The position numbers were made by a program, and so were the translations under genes. Shown one piece after another: positions 18,633 to 28,816 of a DNA stretch of 64,000 nt. The DNA is from Evernia prunastri (taxonomy: Eukaryota > Ascomycota > Lecanoromycetes > Lecanorales > Parmeliaceae). The DNA lies in NCBI GenBank assembly GCA_003184365.1, contig NKYR01000097.1:1-64000 (forward strand), in the 5' to 3' direction. Numbering within the stretch: the first letter of the stretch is position 1; each line of letters starts with the position of its first letter. Below the pieces are notes generated by a model. The model had not been told where the DNA came from. It did not search any database and saw only the letters and a list, made by a program, of their open reading frames with translations.

Positions 18633-21342
18633 GTGGCCAGGTCCTCTATGAACAGTATTGGAGACGAGCTCAACGGCCTAGTAGATGGAGAGTGATTTTC
18701 TAGAACAATCGAATAGTTGCACAGGCAGATTTGTGGCAAGAAATTGGTGAGCACGAGCGATGGTTTCCCTTATGGCTCTGTAATACGTAGTGTCCCTGGG
18801 GACCGTACTGTTATGAATGTGATGGGAACATGATGTGTTTGGGGGTCGACTAAACCGACTCGCAAGGAATGTTTTCGTGGGCGCTGAGAGCTGCGCGCAG
18901 AGGAACCAAACTTGACCTTGCGGGGGATGATAGGAAAGAGTGGATAAAGGTCTGAAGGATCGATGAGATCAGAGTTTGGTATGGCAGGATGAAGTTGGCG
19001 GCTGTGAGGCTCGACAGACTGCTGGATTGTGGCGGAGGAGAGGTTCGGATGCAGGAGATCTTTCGAGTCGATGTCGGGTGGAATGCCTGTGTGATGAGTT
19101 TATCACGCAACCTATGACTGTTCTGGAAGAGTGAGGTAAGAAGAGACGACACACTTGGGTGAATGAAAAGTTGAAGGGTTTACTTGAAGAAGTATGGTAA
19201 TGGAACGAGGGGAAGAAGAAGGCGGCGTGAGGGGCGCTTATATTAGGAAGAATTTGAGAGCTTTGCGTAGCATGATTGATTGCTCTAGAGTACCTTACTT
19301 TACGTATTTATCATCACGGGTCTCACCTTTTTTCGAACGACGGACCGAAAAAAGCCCACAAAGAACCGATGATTATGACCTACCTTACCTTACCTAATTA
19401 ATTAATTAATTTAATTATTATCATTATTGCCTATTATTATTATCATCATCATCATTTTTATTACTTTTTTTTATTATCATTATTCTCATTATTATGTATC
19501 TATTAAAAGTCGGAAGAGGTTCTTTCCGATTAAATGACCGAGTTTGCGCCTGAAGCAGCTCATCCTTATTCCTTAATTCATAAATAATAATGTTAATTAA
19601 ATAGGTAAGTGGTGGGTGTGACAACGATGCTGTTCTTTTAGCGGGTCCCGCATTTACTTCCTTCTAAATGACCAACAACAAAAGAAATACCTATCTCCAA
19701 TATTAATATCTCTCATGCCGACACCACCGAGAATAATCCCCCGCTTACTCTTGAGGTACAAGGTACCAAAGTAATAATATCGCCCCTTCATCCCGCGAAA
19801 TGGCTGAAGGAACACGTTCTTTGATACCATCCTACGAACAGAGCGCAATCGTTGGTAGCGCCATGACTATCCTCTTAGAGTCATGGAGCAAGCTCTACCA
19901 TTGAGCAAGTACCGGCCGGCATCGGCGCGGTTGTGCAACTCTACAAAAGAATATTCTCCCCCCAACGCCACTGCAATTCGGCCCTTGAGGAACCATATTA
20001 ATACAAAGACTGGGTAACTCCGTACGGAGGTATAATGAGACTATCTGGACTCTGTTGGTTCGCCCGCCCCCATTTCCCCGAAATCTTCGGTATTAACCTC
20101 ACAACTGGTAACGATGGTGGTGAGAAAAGTTACAAAGTAATAATTTGCTTGAGACATTGCCTGAGCAGCGCAGTGAAAGTAGTTGTACTCTTTCTGACTT
20201 CTCTCAATCAAGATAATTCAGTTTTCCAGCGCAAGTAGCTTGATTATGATAATGTCCCGATTGGCCAATGCAGATTGCCAGTTCCTGTGAGGCATTTTCT
20301 GAATGAAATTTCTCTGCATGCTGGTGCTGAGGAATCAACACCCCGGCCGACGGCGGATCAATTACTTACCCCTTCTAACTGTACCGGTATTCGTAATGTT
20401 GATGAAGTCACGGAAAGCCTGACGGATCTATTGTCAACACGGTAAAGCACTTACGTTTTTGTGGTGCAATCATTTATCGATGTGCAGGCCGCCGGAATTG
20501 CGCTAAAGTACTTTACTCTACCTACTTAGAAAGGCAAGGTACCTTAGCGGAAGGCTATGGGTCCAAGAAACGGTGTAAAGGCGGTTACTTTTTGAGAGAT
20601 GGTTTCAGTACGGTTTCAGGGTGTCAAGACTATATAACGGTTATTTTGATAAAACGTTTTTTAAAATCTATAGTATCAAAACATTAACGGTAATAGATTA
20701 GTCAATAAAAATATACGTATTCATAAAAAGAACCGAAATAATTATGTTACCGTTTTATATTTAAAACTATTAAAGTACTGCCAAGCCTGCCAAGCCAGGT
20801 ACTCGGAAGGTCTCTACGCTGAGAATAATCAACGCTCTTAAAGAATTAAGTGCAAAAATGAGCGATTTAGCCAATTTTCTAGCGGGGGTGACCTTCAGAA
20901 GTTTGTGGAGTGACATGGGGTGGGTGATGTGGGTAGGGTGGGTAGAGTGGGCTGGTGTTGGTACCATGGATTCTCCATGGCATCTAGACGATCCGTCGGA
21001 TAAAGGCTTCCGATAGTCAAGAACGGTATACTTTGAAGAACGGTATTACTACGGTATCTCGATAGTTATCGTTATTTAAGATATACGTATATAAAGTTTT
21101 AACCGTAACCTTAAAGAAACGTATTAAACTCTTCATCGCCTTTAGGCAGAATTTAAATTTGATACGTTTTGAAAAAAAACTCGTATATGCACGGTATATA
21201 TACGGTAACTTCTACCCAGCAAAGTCCGCTAAGGTAAATAGCCGCTGCGTAGCCGCGCTTGCCCGAATTTGTCAAGCTCCAGGTACCTGTTTTCCATATC
21301 CAAACTGTTCCAGGAGTGCAAGTCATCCGAAGGAGAATCGAT
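18633..21342. other. Long intergenic stretch, partly AT-rich
   Basis: No gene I can support. 18640-19200 is probably the promoter and 5' leader of the minus-strand gene. 19376-19490 is simple sequence: TACCTTACCTTACC, then ATTA and ATC/ATT microsatellites. 20620-20765 and 21015-21140 are AT-rich with repeated ACGGTA motifs, probably decayed repeats. 19838-19920 holds several small hairpins resembling parts of a tRNA but does not fold as one. Confidence 0.45.
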
Positions 21343-22247
21343 ATGTCTCTACGTTTAGCTCGAGTTGCCAATCGTATTCGTCCATTAGCATTCCAATTGT
21401 CACTGCAACGAAGGGGCTATGCGGACGCCGTGTCAGACAAGATCAAGCTCACACTCGCGCTTCCCCATCAGGTGCGTGCTCCTCATCAGAGCAACGGTCG
21501 TATCTCATATCTGTGATCTCTTCTGCCCGTCATCAACAGCTAACATACCACGTTCGGTCAGTCAATATACAAGTCTACGGATGTGTGCGTGCCCCATCCG
21601 CCGTCACTCATCAAGCGGTTCTCCCCACCACATCAATCAAGGCTTGAGCTGACACGAGGTTCTTGCTTAGGGTACAAGTGAATATACCCGCGGAGTCCGG
21701 AGATATGGGTGTGCTCGCCAACCATGTGCCTTCCATTGAGCAATTGAAGCCCGGACTCGTTGAGATTATTGAAGAAAGCGGTGGAAGCAAGCAATTTTTT
21801 TGTAAGTATGCGAGGGATAACCGTAAAGTTCGTTGATAGATAGAGACTTGCGTCCGTGCCAAAGCAGTTGGAGAATTTTCAGGTTGTGGGATATGCATTA
21901 ACATGTATGATCCCGGCAGTGTCTGGAGGATTTGCCATTGTACAGCCAGGCTCTCAGCTTAGCATCAACGCCGTGGAAGGGTTTCCCCTGCAAGACTTCA
22001 GTTCCGATGTGAGTGTTTCCAAGGATTTAACCTTTCTTATACTTTGCTAACAAGTTCTTCGTCGCAGGCTGTTCGATCTCAAATCACTGAAGCTCAAAAG
22101 ATAGCCGGCGGGAACGGAAGTGAGCAGGACATTGCAGAGGCCAAAATAGAACTTGAGGTAAGACAGTCATTCACAGATACGTACGGCAACGGCTCTTCTG
22201 ATCCACAAGGGCAGGTGTTGGAGAGCTTGCAGGCGTCACTGAAGTAG
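21343..22247 (+). CDS. ATP16: Mitochondrial F1-ATP synthase subunit delta
   Basis: Central-stalk subunit of the F1 sector (fungal delta, equivalent to bacterial epsilon), coupling proton flow to ATP synthesis in the mitochondrial matrix. Six exons: 21343-21471, 21562-21584, 21671-21801, 21920-22008, 22068-22157 and 22215-22247, giving 164 residues, the usual length. The N-terminus is an arginine-rich, acid-free presequence (MSLRLARVANRIRPLA) ending near RRGYA. The beta-sandwich carries VQVNIPAESGDMGVLANHVPS and QFFLSGGFAIVQPGSQL. The C-terminal helical hairpin ends LESLQASLK. Exon 2 is only 23 bases. Frame is kept at every junction and all introns are GT-AG. The match to the family is unambiguous. 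Confidence 0.95.
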
Positions 22248-22726
22248 ACACTGCTGAATACATGGTGCCTTTTTGTACTCATATGGAAGACATGCATCGA
22301 CTTCGTTGCTGAGCTTTTGGTCTGATATTGTGCTTGTGATTTTCTGCCACCTTCGCCGCCTCTATATTTGGGCATCTTTGAATGCGCATTGCTTTCATTC
22401 GCGTTCTTCCTGCTCCGATTTGTAGGCCTTCTCATCTTCGAGATTCTCCTCGCCGCTGACCCCACGGCTATATAATTATCACTTCTGTAACTTCGTTGAT
22501 GTGCTATCCGTCCTCGGAATGGTGGGTAAGGTTGGGAGCTCTTTCTACATTCACTAGCTCGAGGAAGTAAACCTGCAATCTCACTGAATTGGCTGGTCTC
22601 CTTTTCAACAGCAGTGGACTTGTTGCCTACTGATACTCAATAATCCATAGTCATTCTTTACAATACATTGCTAGGAATGCAATCTGTATATTAATTACAT
22701 CCTTCAGCACACACCACTCCTCTATC
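22248..22726. other. Intergenic between ATP16 and the next gene
   Basis: 3' flank of ATP16 and promoter of the following plus-strand gene. Nothing else is recognised. Confidence 0.5.
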
Positions 22727-25216
22727 ATGATGAGCGAACGAGCACCCAAAACGCCAGCGTTCGGCAGGCTAATCATACGTAATCCCTCGCCTCACTCCGA
22801 GCCGATAGGGCCTATTGTTCCAGAAGGCTTTGTTGCTGCTCGCATAAGAGCCCTCCAGGGCTTCTCAAACCAGGCACAGATGGCGACCCGCTCCAGACCC
22901 GGTGGCTTAGTAACCACAGATCGCACAGTGCGACGCATCCCATGCCAGTCCTGGCGATCTCATGTCCACGAACTACGCAGTCCACCGAGGCCTTCTCCGA
23001 CGTTTAACCCGGTACCGACCGGCACAGGTATGCCTAGCAGTGACAGCGTCAAGCGCTTTCACAAGGAAATCCTTCCCAAAGATCATTGGAATCTTGTCAA
23101 TGCATATGGTGGATCCACTAGGTCTTCTGATGCTGCACCTTCCTTTCGACCGCAACGGGAGCAGCAATGGTTCTTTGGACAAAGGGCGCCAATGGAGGTA
23201 TCTGCTGGGGGCATAGGAGCAGAATCTCCATCCCGAAAACTACTCAAGGACGCTGGACAGTCTCCCCATGCCCAGAGGAATCAAGACACGGCACCAAATG
23301 CGCCATACGTCCCAATATCAGTATCTAATCAAGTCAGTAAGGCGCCTATGGGAAACTCATCGCCCTCCGAGACGAACATCTTGAGTCCACATGCCATTCA
23401 GACAGACCTGATCGAACCTCGGGCCACCTGGTATTCTCTCCCGCAGACTGATGACCGTAACGACGACTTCGGTCACGAGCCAGCCCTAAAGCCGCGCGGA
23501 AGCATCGCGGACAAGTTGAGTTCGATGGTCGAGCGAGGTTGGGTGGGAGGTGACACGTTTGGCAAAATTGACAGTAACAACGAATTTGCATCTCACACCA
23601 TGGAACCCGAAGTCCACAGTCGCGATACGAAACCGGACAGCAAAAGCAACTCCTTGAGCGAGACGCCTCATCTTAAGAAGGCGCCATCGTACAGCAATCA
23701 TCTTTCAGTCTCGTCGGTCGGAATGCGGAGCGAGTCGCAGCATTCGAGTGGACAAGATACCATCCCCCACGTGAAACAGAAGGAGCCTAGAGACTTAATG
23801 TATCGTGGGCCACAAAAGGCAAGGCAGCGACAAGCGAATGACAGTCCTGCCGTAAAAGATACCCAACGGTCAAGTTCAAATTCCGCAGCACGTGACCTGA
23901 AGACTGAATATGCAACCTCTACAAGGAATAGACGAGCATGGACGCTGCACCATGTCGGCCGCTACAACAGTAATCATTGCCAGTTTCAACCAGAAACCTC
24001 GCCCCCCATTTGGCCGCCTTTTCCACTGGACCACCGCAGCAACGAGCAGAACCACGAGCCGACGAAAACACCCCCGTCTCATGAAGGTTCGACGACGGAG
24101 TCAGCATTCGAGCTAAGTATGCTCAGAGATGAGCACTTCCGTCATGATCCCGCAGCTCTTTCAAAAGTGACGGGCTCGCGCCGTTCCAGCTCGAATACTA
24201 AGGAATCTACGCGATCTGCTATGAGGTCGACATCGTTTTTCAAAAAGTTTCCCTGGTACAAAGTGGCACTGGTAGACAGGCAACCAGTGGTTCGAGACTT
24301 ATCGAACGTAGGCCGTGGCAAGGACAGGACCTCAAGGTCTACTCCGCCTCCTCAGTATGATCCTACTCCGGCGCCACCCGAAGTCTCAATAGGGTTGAGC
24401 AATTCACACGCACTCGTTCGTTGTGGAAGCGAGGAGCATGAAAACACTCTGAAACCAAAGAATCCTCGAGATCAAGGCCCAATAGATCAACAGGCTATGG
24501 ACGCTATGAAGCCTTACCGCAGAACTTCCAGCCAGCCCTCCCTTCAATTTGTGACATCACCACAAGAAGAGGGCGGGGACCAAGATCTCGAGCCGATGAG
24601 GGCGCCAGACCGCCCGAAAGATCCTCCTGCCGCCTGTTCAAAGACGACGGAGGAAGAGCACTTAAGATGTCCGGGTCAGGTTGTCGAAGACGTGATTGGA
24701 CATGCGCCAAGTCCACCAAGGACAGGATCGTCTGGCACGCAGCCAAGGGTTCTCTCACAGTTGGAATCCATAACCGCAAGCTTTGAGACACCTCTAGCGG
24801 GCGACGTTTTAGAGTCCTTCCAACCGCGATGGTCAGAGGGGAAAGAGCAATCTGAGATGCGGTCATACACAGCTTCTCATGCGGACTCAAGGAAGTCACA
24901 CGTCGACTTTGGAATCACGCAACCCCCATCTAGTTCCGCGACTACGAGACCGGAACAGGAGACCAGCACCAGTCCCAAGCCTTCCCTCCAACATCAATCG
25001 AAAGTGGTCAACTTGTCTCCGAAGCGTGTGGGGACTCCGACGGAATCAAGTGTCCAAAGCAGTGGCCAACATGGGGCGATGCGTCGAGAAATCGAAGGAA
25101 GAGGCAAGGGCATCAAGAAAATTCAGGTGATTGTTATATTTGATGGGGCGGAAGATTTGATGGTTGAGGCGACGCTGAGTGAGGATGGGCAAGAGCATTT
25201 GAGGACAATGGAGTGA
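22727..25216 (+). CDS. Disordered hypothetical protein, 829 aa
   Basis: A single open frame with no intron. The N-terminus (TPAFGRLIIRNPSPHSE, then VPEGFVAARIRALQGFS) looks conserved-like and is followed by about 700 residues rich in Ser, Pro, Arg and Gln with no folded domain visible. The last 40 residues turn regular (KKIQVIVIFDGAEDLMVEA), suggesting a short beta-strand/helix element after a basic patch. There is no signal peptide, membrane segment or known motif. The starting MMSERAPKTP fits a cytosolic or nuclear protein. I do not recognise the family. Length and codon use argue for a real gene. Confidence 0.7.
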   Translation: MMSERAPKTPAFGRLIIRNPSPHSEPIGPIVPEGFVAARIRALQGFSNQAQMATRSRPGGLVTTDRTVRRIPCQSWRSHVHELRSPPRPSPTFNPVPTGTGMPSSDSVKRFHKEILPKDHWNLVNAYGGSTRSSDAAPSFRPQREQQWFFGQRAPMEVSAGGIGAESPSRKLLKDAGQSPHAQRNQDTAPNAPYVPISVSNQVSKAPMGNSSPSETNILSPHAIQTDLIEPRATWYSLPQTDDRNDDFGHEPALKPRGSIADKLSSMVERGWVGGDTFGKIDSNNEFASHTMEPEVHSRDTKPDSKSNSLSETPHLKKAPSYSNHLSVSSVGMRSESQHSSGQDTIPHVKQKEPRDLMYRGPQKARQRQANDSPAVKDTQRSSSNSAARDLKTEYATSTRNRRAWTLHHVGRYNSNHCQFQPETSPPIWPPFPLDHRSNEQNHEPTKTPPSHEGSTTESAFELSMLRDEHFRHDPAALSKVTGSRRSSSNTKESTRSAMRSTSFFKKFPWYKVALVDRQPVVRDLSNVGRGKDRTSRSTPPPQYDPTPAPPEVSIGLSNSHALVRCGSEEHENTLKPKNPRDQGPIDQQAMDAMKPYRRTSSQPSLQFVTSPQEEGGDQDLEPMRAPDRPKDPPAACSKTTEEEHLRCPGQVVEDVIGHAPSPPRTGSSGTQPRVLSQLESITASFETPLAGDVLESFQPRWSEGKEQSEMRSYTASHADSRKSHVDFGITQPPSSSATTRPEQETSTSPKPSLQHQSKVVNLSPKRVGTPTESSVQSSGQHGAMRREIEGRGKGIKKIQVIVIFDGAEDLMVEATLSEDGQEHLRTME

Positions 25217-25710
25217 CCGATTTATGACTGTGGAGTGGTATGAAGGAGTGTGAGCACTGGTTTCTATGAGACTGTTTGCGTATCAAAATCCTTGTTGATC
25301 ACGATGCATGAAGGTAGAGCTGGCTTTCCCATTTTCTTGCGTGGGATTGAAGACGCCTAGTACTCTGCTGCCGAGGCCATCAAGCTTTCATGAGCGCACG
25401 AAAAGTGCTGTACTTTAAGGACAGAAATATCCTTGTCTTCAACGGACATAGCTTTCAGTCCAAGTTATGAAGCGGTTTTCTCCTGTTCTCCGGGATCAAG
25501 CTTCCAACGATTTGGATTCTCAGTTGTGCTGTTTTCACAGCCTTCGCTATCTCGCAAGACCTTGATGGTCCAGGTGAAGCAAATTCCAATAGCGAAAAAA
25601 ACAACTAAGATTCTGCAGCTCTGCATAAGCTTCTTCAGTGACAGTGGTGACACGCAATTAGCCCGGTCTTCGCTGGTTGGCTATCTTGTTTGGTTGGTTG
25701 GCTGATAGCA
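25217..25710. other. Convergent 3' ends
   Basis: Shared 3' region between the plus-strand hypothetical gene and minus-strand Naa20. No coding sequence is supported. Confidence 0.5.
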
Positions 25711-26426
25711 TCATCCATGATACAAGTCTTCCGGTTCCACTCTGAATCTCTCCCCGTTCTTCCTGATGTGTTCCAACTTTTTATCCCTGCTCAGGGGCTT
25801 CCGCATGTCAAACGCATTCTCCCCTGCTTTTCGACCGGTTGGATCGTCATTATAATAATCGACTACCCGCCGAAAGACAGTATATCTGTTGGTGAAACGT
25901 CCTAAGCGATGATTCTTAGGCTCAAGGACAAATTTGAGGCTGCTCATACCCTAGACCTTGGTACAAGCCAACGGCCGTCTTGTTCCCTTGGCGGACGAAG
26001 AGGTCTACAAACCATGCATCTTGTTCTTCGCATCCACGCTCCAAAGCCTTGGTCAGACTTTGAGCAAGGCCTAACCTTCTATGTTGTGGCGCAACAGTAA
26101 GAGCAGTGACGTGACCATGCCATGGTAGGTAGTGTTCTGTAAATTTCCTCCAACCTGGGTCTTCCTCGACCTTGCCCATCACTGATGTGGCGTTTAGTAA
26201 GGTGCTTGGGTAGGATATTGGAAAGGAGGAAGAGCGCATCGGACAGTGGATCCTTACTATAGCCTGTGATATTGCCGTGCTGGTCTTGGGCCACGGTGAA
26301 AAGAGAGGGCCATTTGGTGAGGTAGTGCATGTAAAAGTCGATGTTGTAGTTCTCAGTGAGAGGGTCAAGATTCGTGAGATTCATTTTGAGCAGGTCTTGT
26401 GGCTGAAAGGCACGGAGGGAAGTCAT
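25711..26426 (-). CDS. NAT3: NatB catalytic subunit, N-terminal acetyltransferase Naa20/Nat3
   Basis: Acetylates nascent proteins starting Met-Asp/Glu/Asn/Gln at the ribosome, together with Naa25 (Mdm20). Three exons on the minus strand: 26426-26258, 26181-25950 and 25885-25711, with introns of 76 and 64 bp, giving 191 residues. The start MTSLRAFQPQDLLKMNLTNLDPLTENY is the canonical NatB N-terminus. The acetyl-CoA loop reads VTALTVAPQHRRLGLAQSL (Q/RxxGxG/A type). The end of the GNAT fold reads DLFVRQGNKTAVGLYQGLGY. The C-terminal FDMRKPLSRD is also typical. The codons at both junctions are restored exactly (ATG and GGA). Confidence 0.95.
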
Positions 26427-27116
26427 GGCAGCGGAGCATACGTTTGGGAGAGCGTGGTTGTGTTTGAACGTTTTGTTGACTGCAAAGACTTTATAATAAA
26501 TGAGTATACATGTGAATTGCAGACTTCATAGAATGGTACGATCAAAGGATTCGACGTTTTACCGAGTATGATGGATGATTACCCTAGTACTCTCCTTTAC
26601 TTTGGTGCCATTGAGGAGAGAAAGCCTGGAGTGGTTGTCTCTCGAGGTCTTAATTTATTTTGGCGAGAATACCTACTCTGCACTGTACTGTAGTGTACTG
26701 TACGAGTATCGAATACCTCTTAATATTACCTATTATACCTACCTTGTCACATTACTCGACACTCGGCACTCATTTTATCTGTGACTTTGACAGCGGGCGC
26801 TAAGGTAATTTACTTTACACTAGTGGATCTGGCAATCAATCATCCTTGAACCCGCTTCTTTTCGTCTCTACATCTTTACAGTAAGCTACAAGTACTTTAC
26901 CTTGAGCATTAATGTACTCCTACACTGAACTACTCATTGCTACACTTGAAATCCTTCAATTCCTCTGTTACCTGCAACTTGGCAGTAAGCACTCTTCATA
27001 TCACTCGCCGTCCACCGCTCTCCACCACTTTCCTATTACTCATCACGCAAGTTAAGCTTGAGTACATTCAACAGCCCCCGTCTGCAGGGGTAACCTTGCA
27101 AAAAGCCTCAACCTCC
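26427..27116. other. Divergent promoter region
   Basis: 690 bp between the start of Naa20 (minus) and the next gene (plus). It contains AT-rich tracts and repeated TACCT/CTACC motifs near 26660-26750. The upstream part of the 27117 frame is open back to 26937 but has no ATG, so I place it here. Confidence 0.5.
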
Positions 27117-28427
27117 ATGTCATCCTCCCCTTCGACGCCAACGCGGCATTACCAGTCCTCAAGTAGTCCTGTTGATCTATCTTTCACATCTGCCATTCCT
27201 CAAAGCAACGCATATAGCGCCAAGCCACCCTCCAGCAGCCGAAGATCATCTCGATGCTCTTTAGCGTCTCCCTTTACTCCTCGGCCGATTTCCTCCCACG
27301 ACAGGAGTGGATACTTCGAATCCTCCAATGGCTTTGATGACCGGGTAGACCTACTTAATTCGAACGGCCTCGGGAATTTGGCGGATGAATTAGCAGAAGT
27401 CTTTGACGGAGAGGACGAGAACGGGCTTGAAGACTGTGCACCCGAAACTCTATATGCCCCAGCAAAAACAATCGATCATGATCAATTGAAAGAAAACGAG
27501 CATCCAATCTCTAGGGATGGTAACCGAAAGGGGCCTGCAAACCCTCCATCGCCAATCCGACATGATACGTCCGAACTCTCTCTGAGCCCTCCGATAGAGT
27601 CGCTGAACTCTAGACACACACGGACATATTCGCAGTATGTTGCGTCAGATTGCGGCGATGATAGCGGTCTGGAGGACGCCCATGCCATATCTCCGTCTCT
27701 CGAAGCTCGCCTGGCCGCTGTGGAAGGTCTTGTACGTCGAAGCACCGAAGCCAATGGCAGCGATGCAGACGAAATAGTACAACGTGTGGCCGACTCTCTC
27801 AAAGATTTAGGTTCCCAGGCTGGCGTCGAGAACGGCGCAACACGGTAGGTGCCTTTTGTGGGCTTGATAGCCCTGCACTGTATTGCTGACCCTTGTTCAT
27901 CTTCATTCAGTCTCCTCACGGCCCACAAAGCTCTGACAACGCACCTCTCCTATCAAACCCGGGCGCTGTTAGCCTTGATACATCCCCTTTGTTTTCCGCT
28001 CTCTGCTGCTCCGGACCCGGCTTTCATCGACGACCTGCTCCCGCTCTTGACCTCCCTTGTTCTTGCCCTCCCTACACCTACATCCCATACACTCTCGTCT
28101 CTTCACAATCTGCACGCCTCGACAGCTGATCTTACATCCGTTCTGTCCTATCTCAGCGACACATTGCACATGATGCGTCAAACCACTTCCTTAGCATCGC
28201 GGAGGTTACGAGCGGCCAGAGAACTAGTGACGGAGATGCGTAGAGAGATGGAAGGGAGGGAGATGGGAATTCATTGGGTGGAAAAGGGGAACTGGGAAAG
28301 CCGGCTGGCAGGGAGGGAGTGTGCGAGAGTTTGTGGAGAGGTAGTCGGCGGCTTCGAGGAGGTTTGTGCATCCTGGAGAAGGAGATTGGCTGGTGGAATG
28401 GTGGGAATAGAGGTTGGTGCAGCATGA
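27117..28427 (+). CDS. Hypothetical protein with a helical C-terminal domain, 414 aa
   Basis: Two exons, 27117-27844 and 27911-28427, with a 66 bp GT-AG intron that restores an Arg codon. I chose ATG 27117 because the frame upstream lacks ATG. Residues 1-200 are low-complexity and Ser/Pro-rich with acidic patches (ELAEVFDGEDENGLED). Then come the stretch SLEARLAAVEGLVRR and a helical C-terminal half with long amphipathic segments (LASRRLRAARELVTEMRREM) and an invariant-looking GIHWVEKGNWESRLAGREC. I do not recognise the family. The coiled-coil-like end suggests a complex subunit, but that is inference. Confidence 0.7.
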
Positions 28428-28816
28428 TGACTGAAGAAGAGGCGTAAGGATAGCGTCCAAGCATCGGAAAGGAAGCGAGCGTTGATACCATATTGTATGA
28501 AATGATCTAGATACCAAATACATGCGATTCTTAAGACAACACCATGTGAAGAGTTGAAACTTCTTGACAGGTAGATCACCCAACCAGTCATACATCGCTC
28601 GAAAATACTTGTCCATCACTAGCTGCAGCAATGTGCGCAAGGAGAATCAGAATACTAATGACACTGTTGAGCATGCTTTGAAGCTAACTTTCCCGTCTAA
28701 TAAATCACATCTCAAGAAAAAGACTACTTTCCCTCGTACCCAAACTCTCCCCCCCCCAACCCGCCCCCAACCAAGCACTGCCACTACAATTGTGTTCTCA
28801 ATGTGATTCCAGCGAT
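28428..28816. other. Convergent 3' ends
   Basis: Between the 27117 gene and the stop of eIF3a. A C-run and CCCC/AACC tract lies at 28750-28775. No gene is supported. Confidence 0.5.

Noticed and set aside
19838..19920. tRNA-like hairpins on the minus strand (D-arm-like GCTCAATGGTAGAGC)
   Set aside because: No acceptor stem pairs, the anticodon loop lacks a U33 in any register, and there is no proper T-loop.
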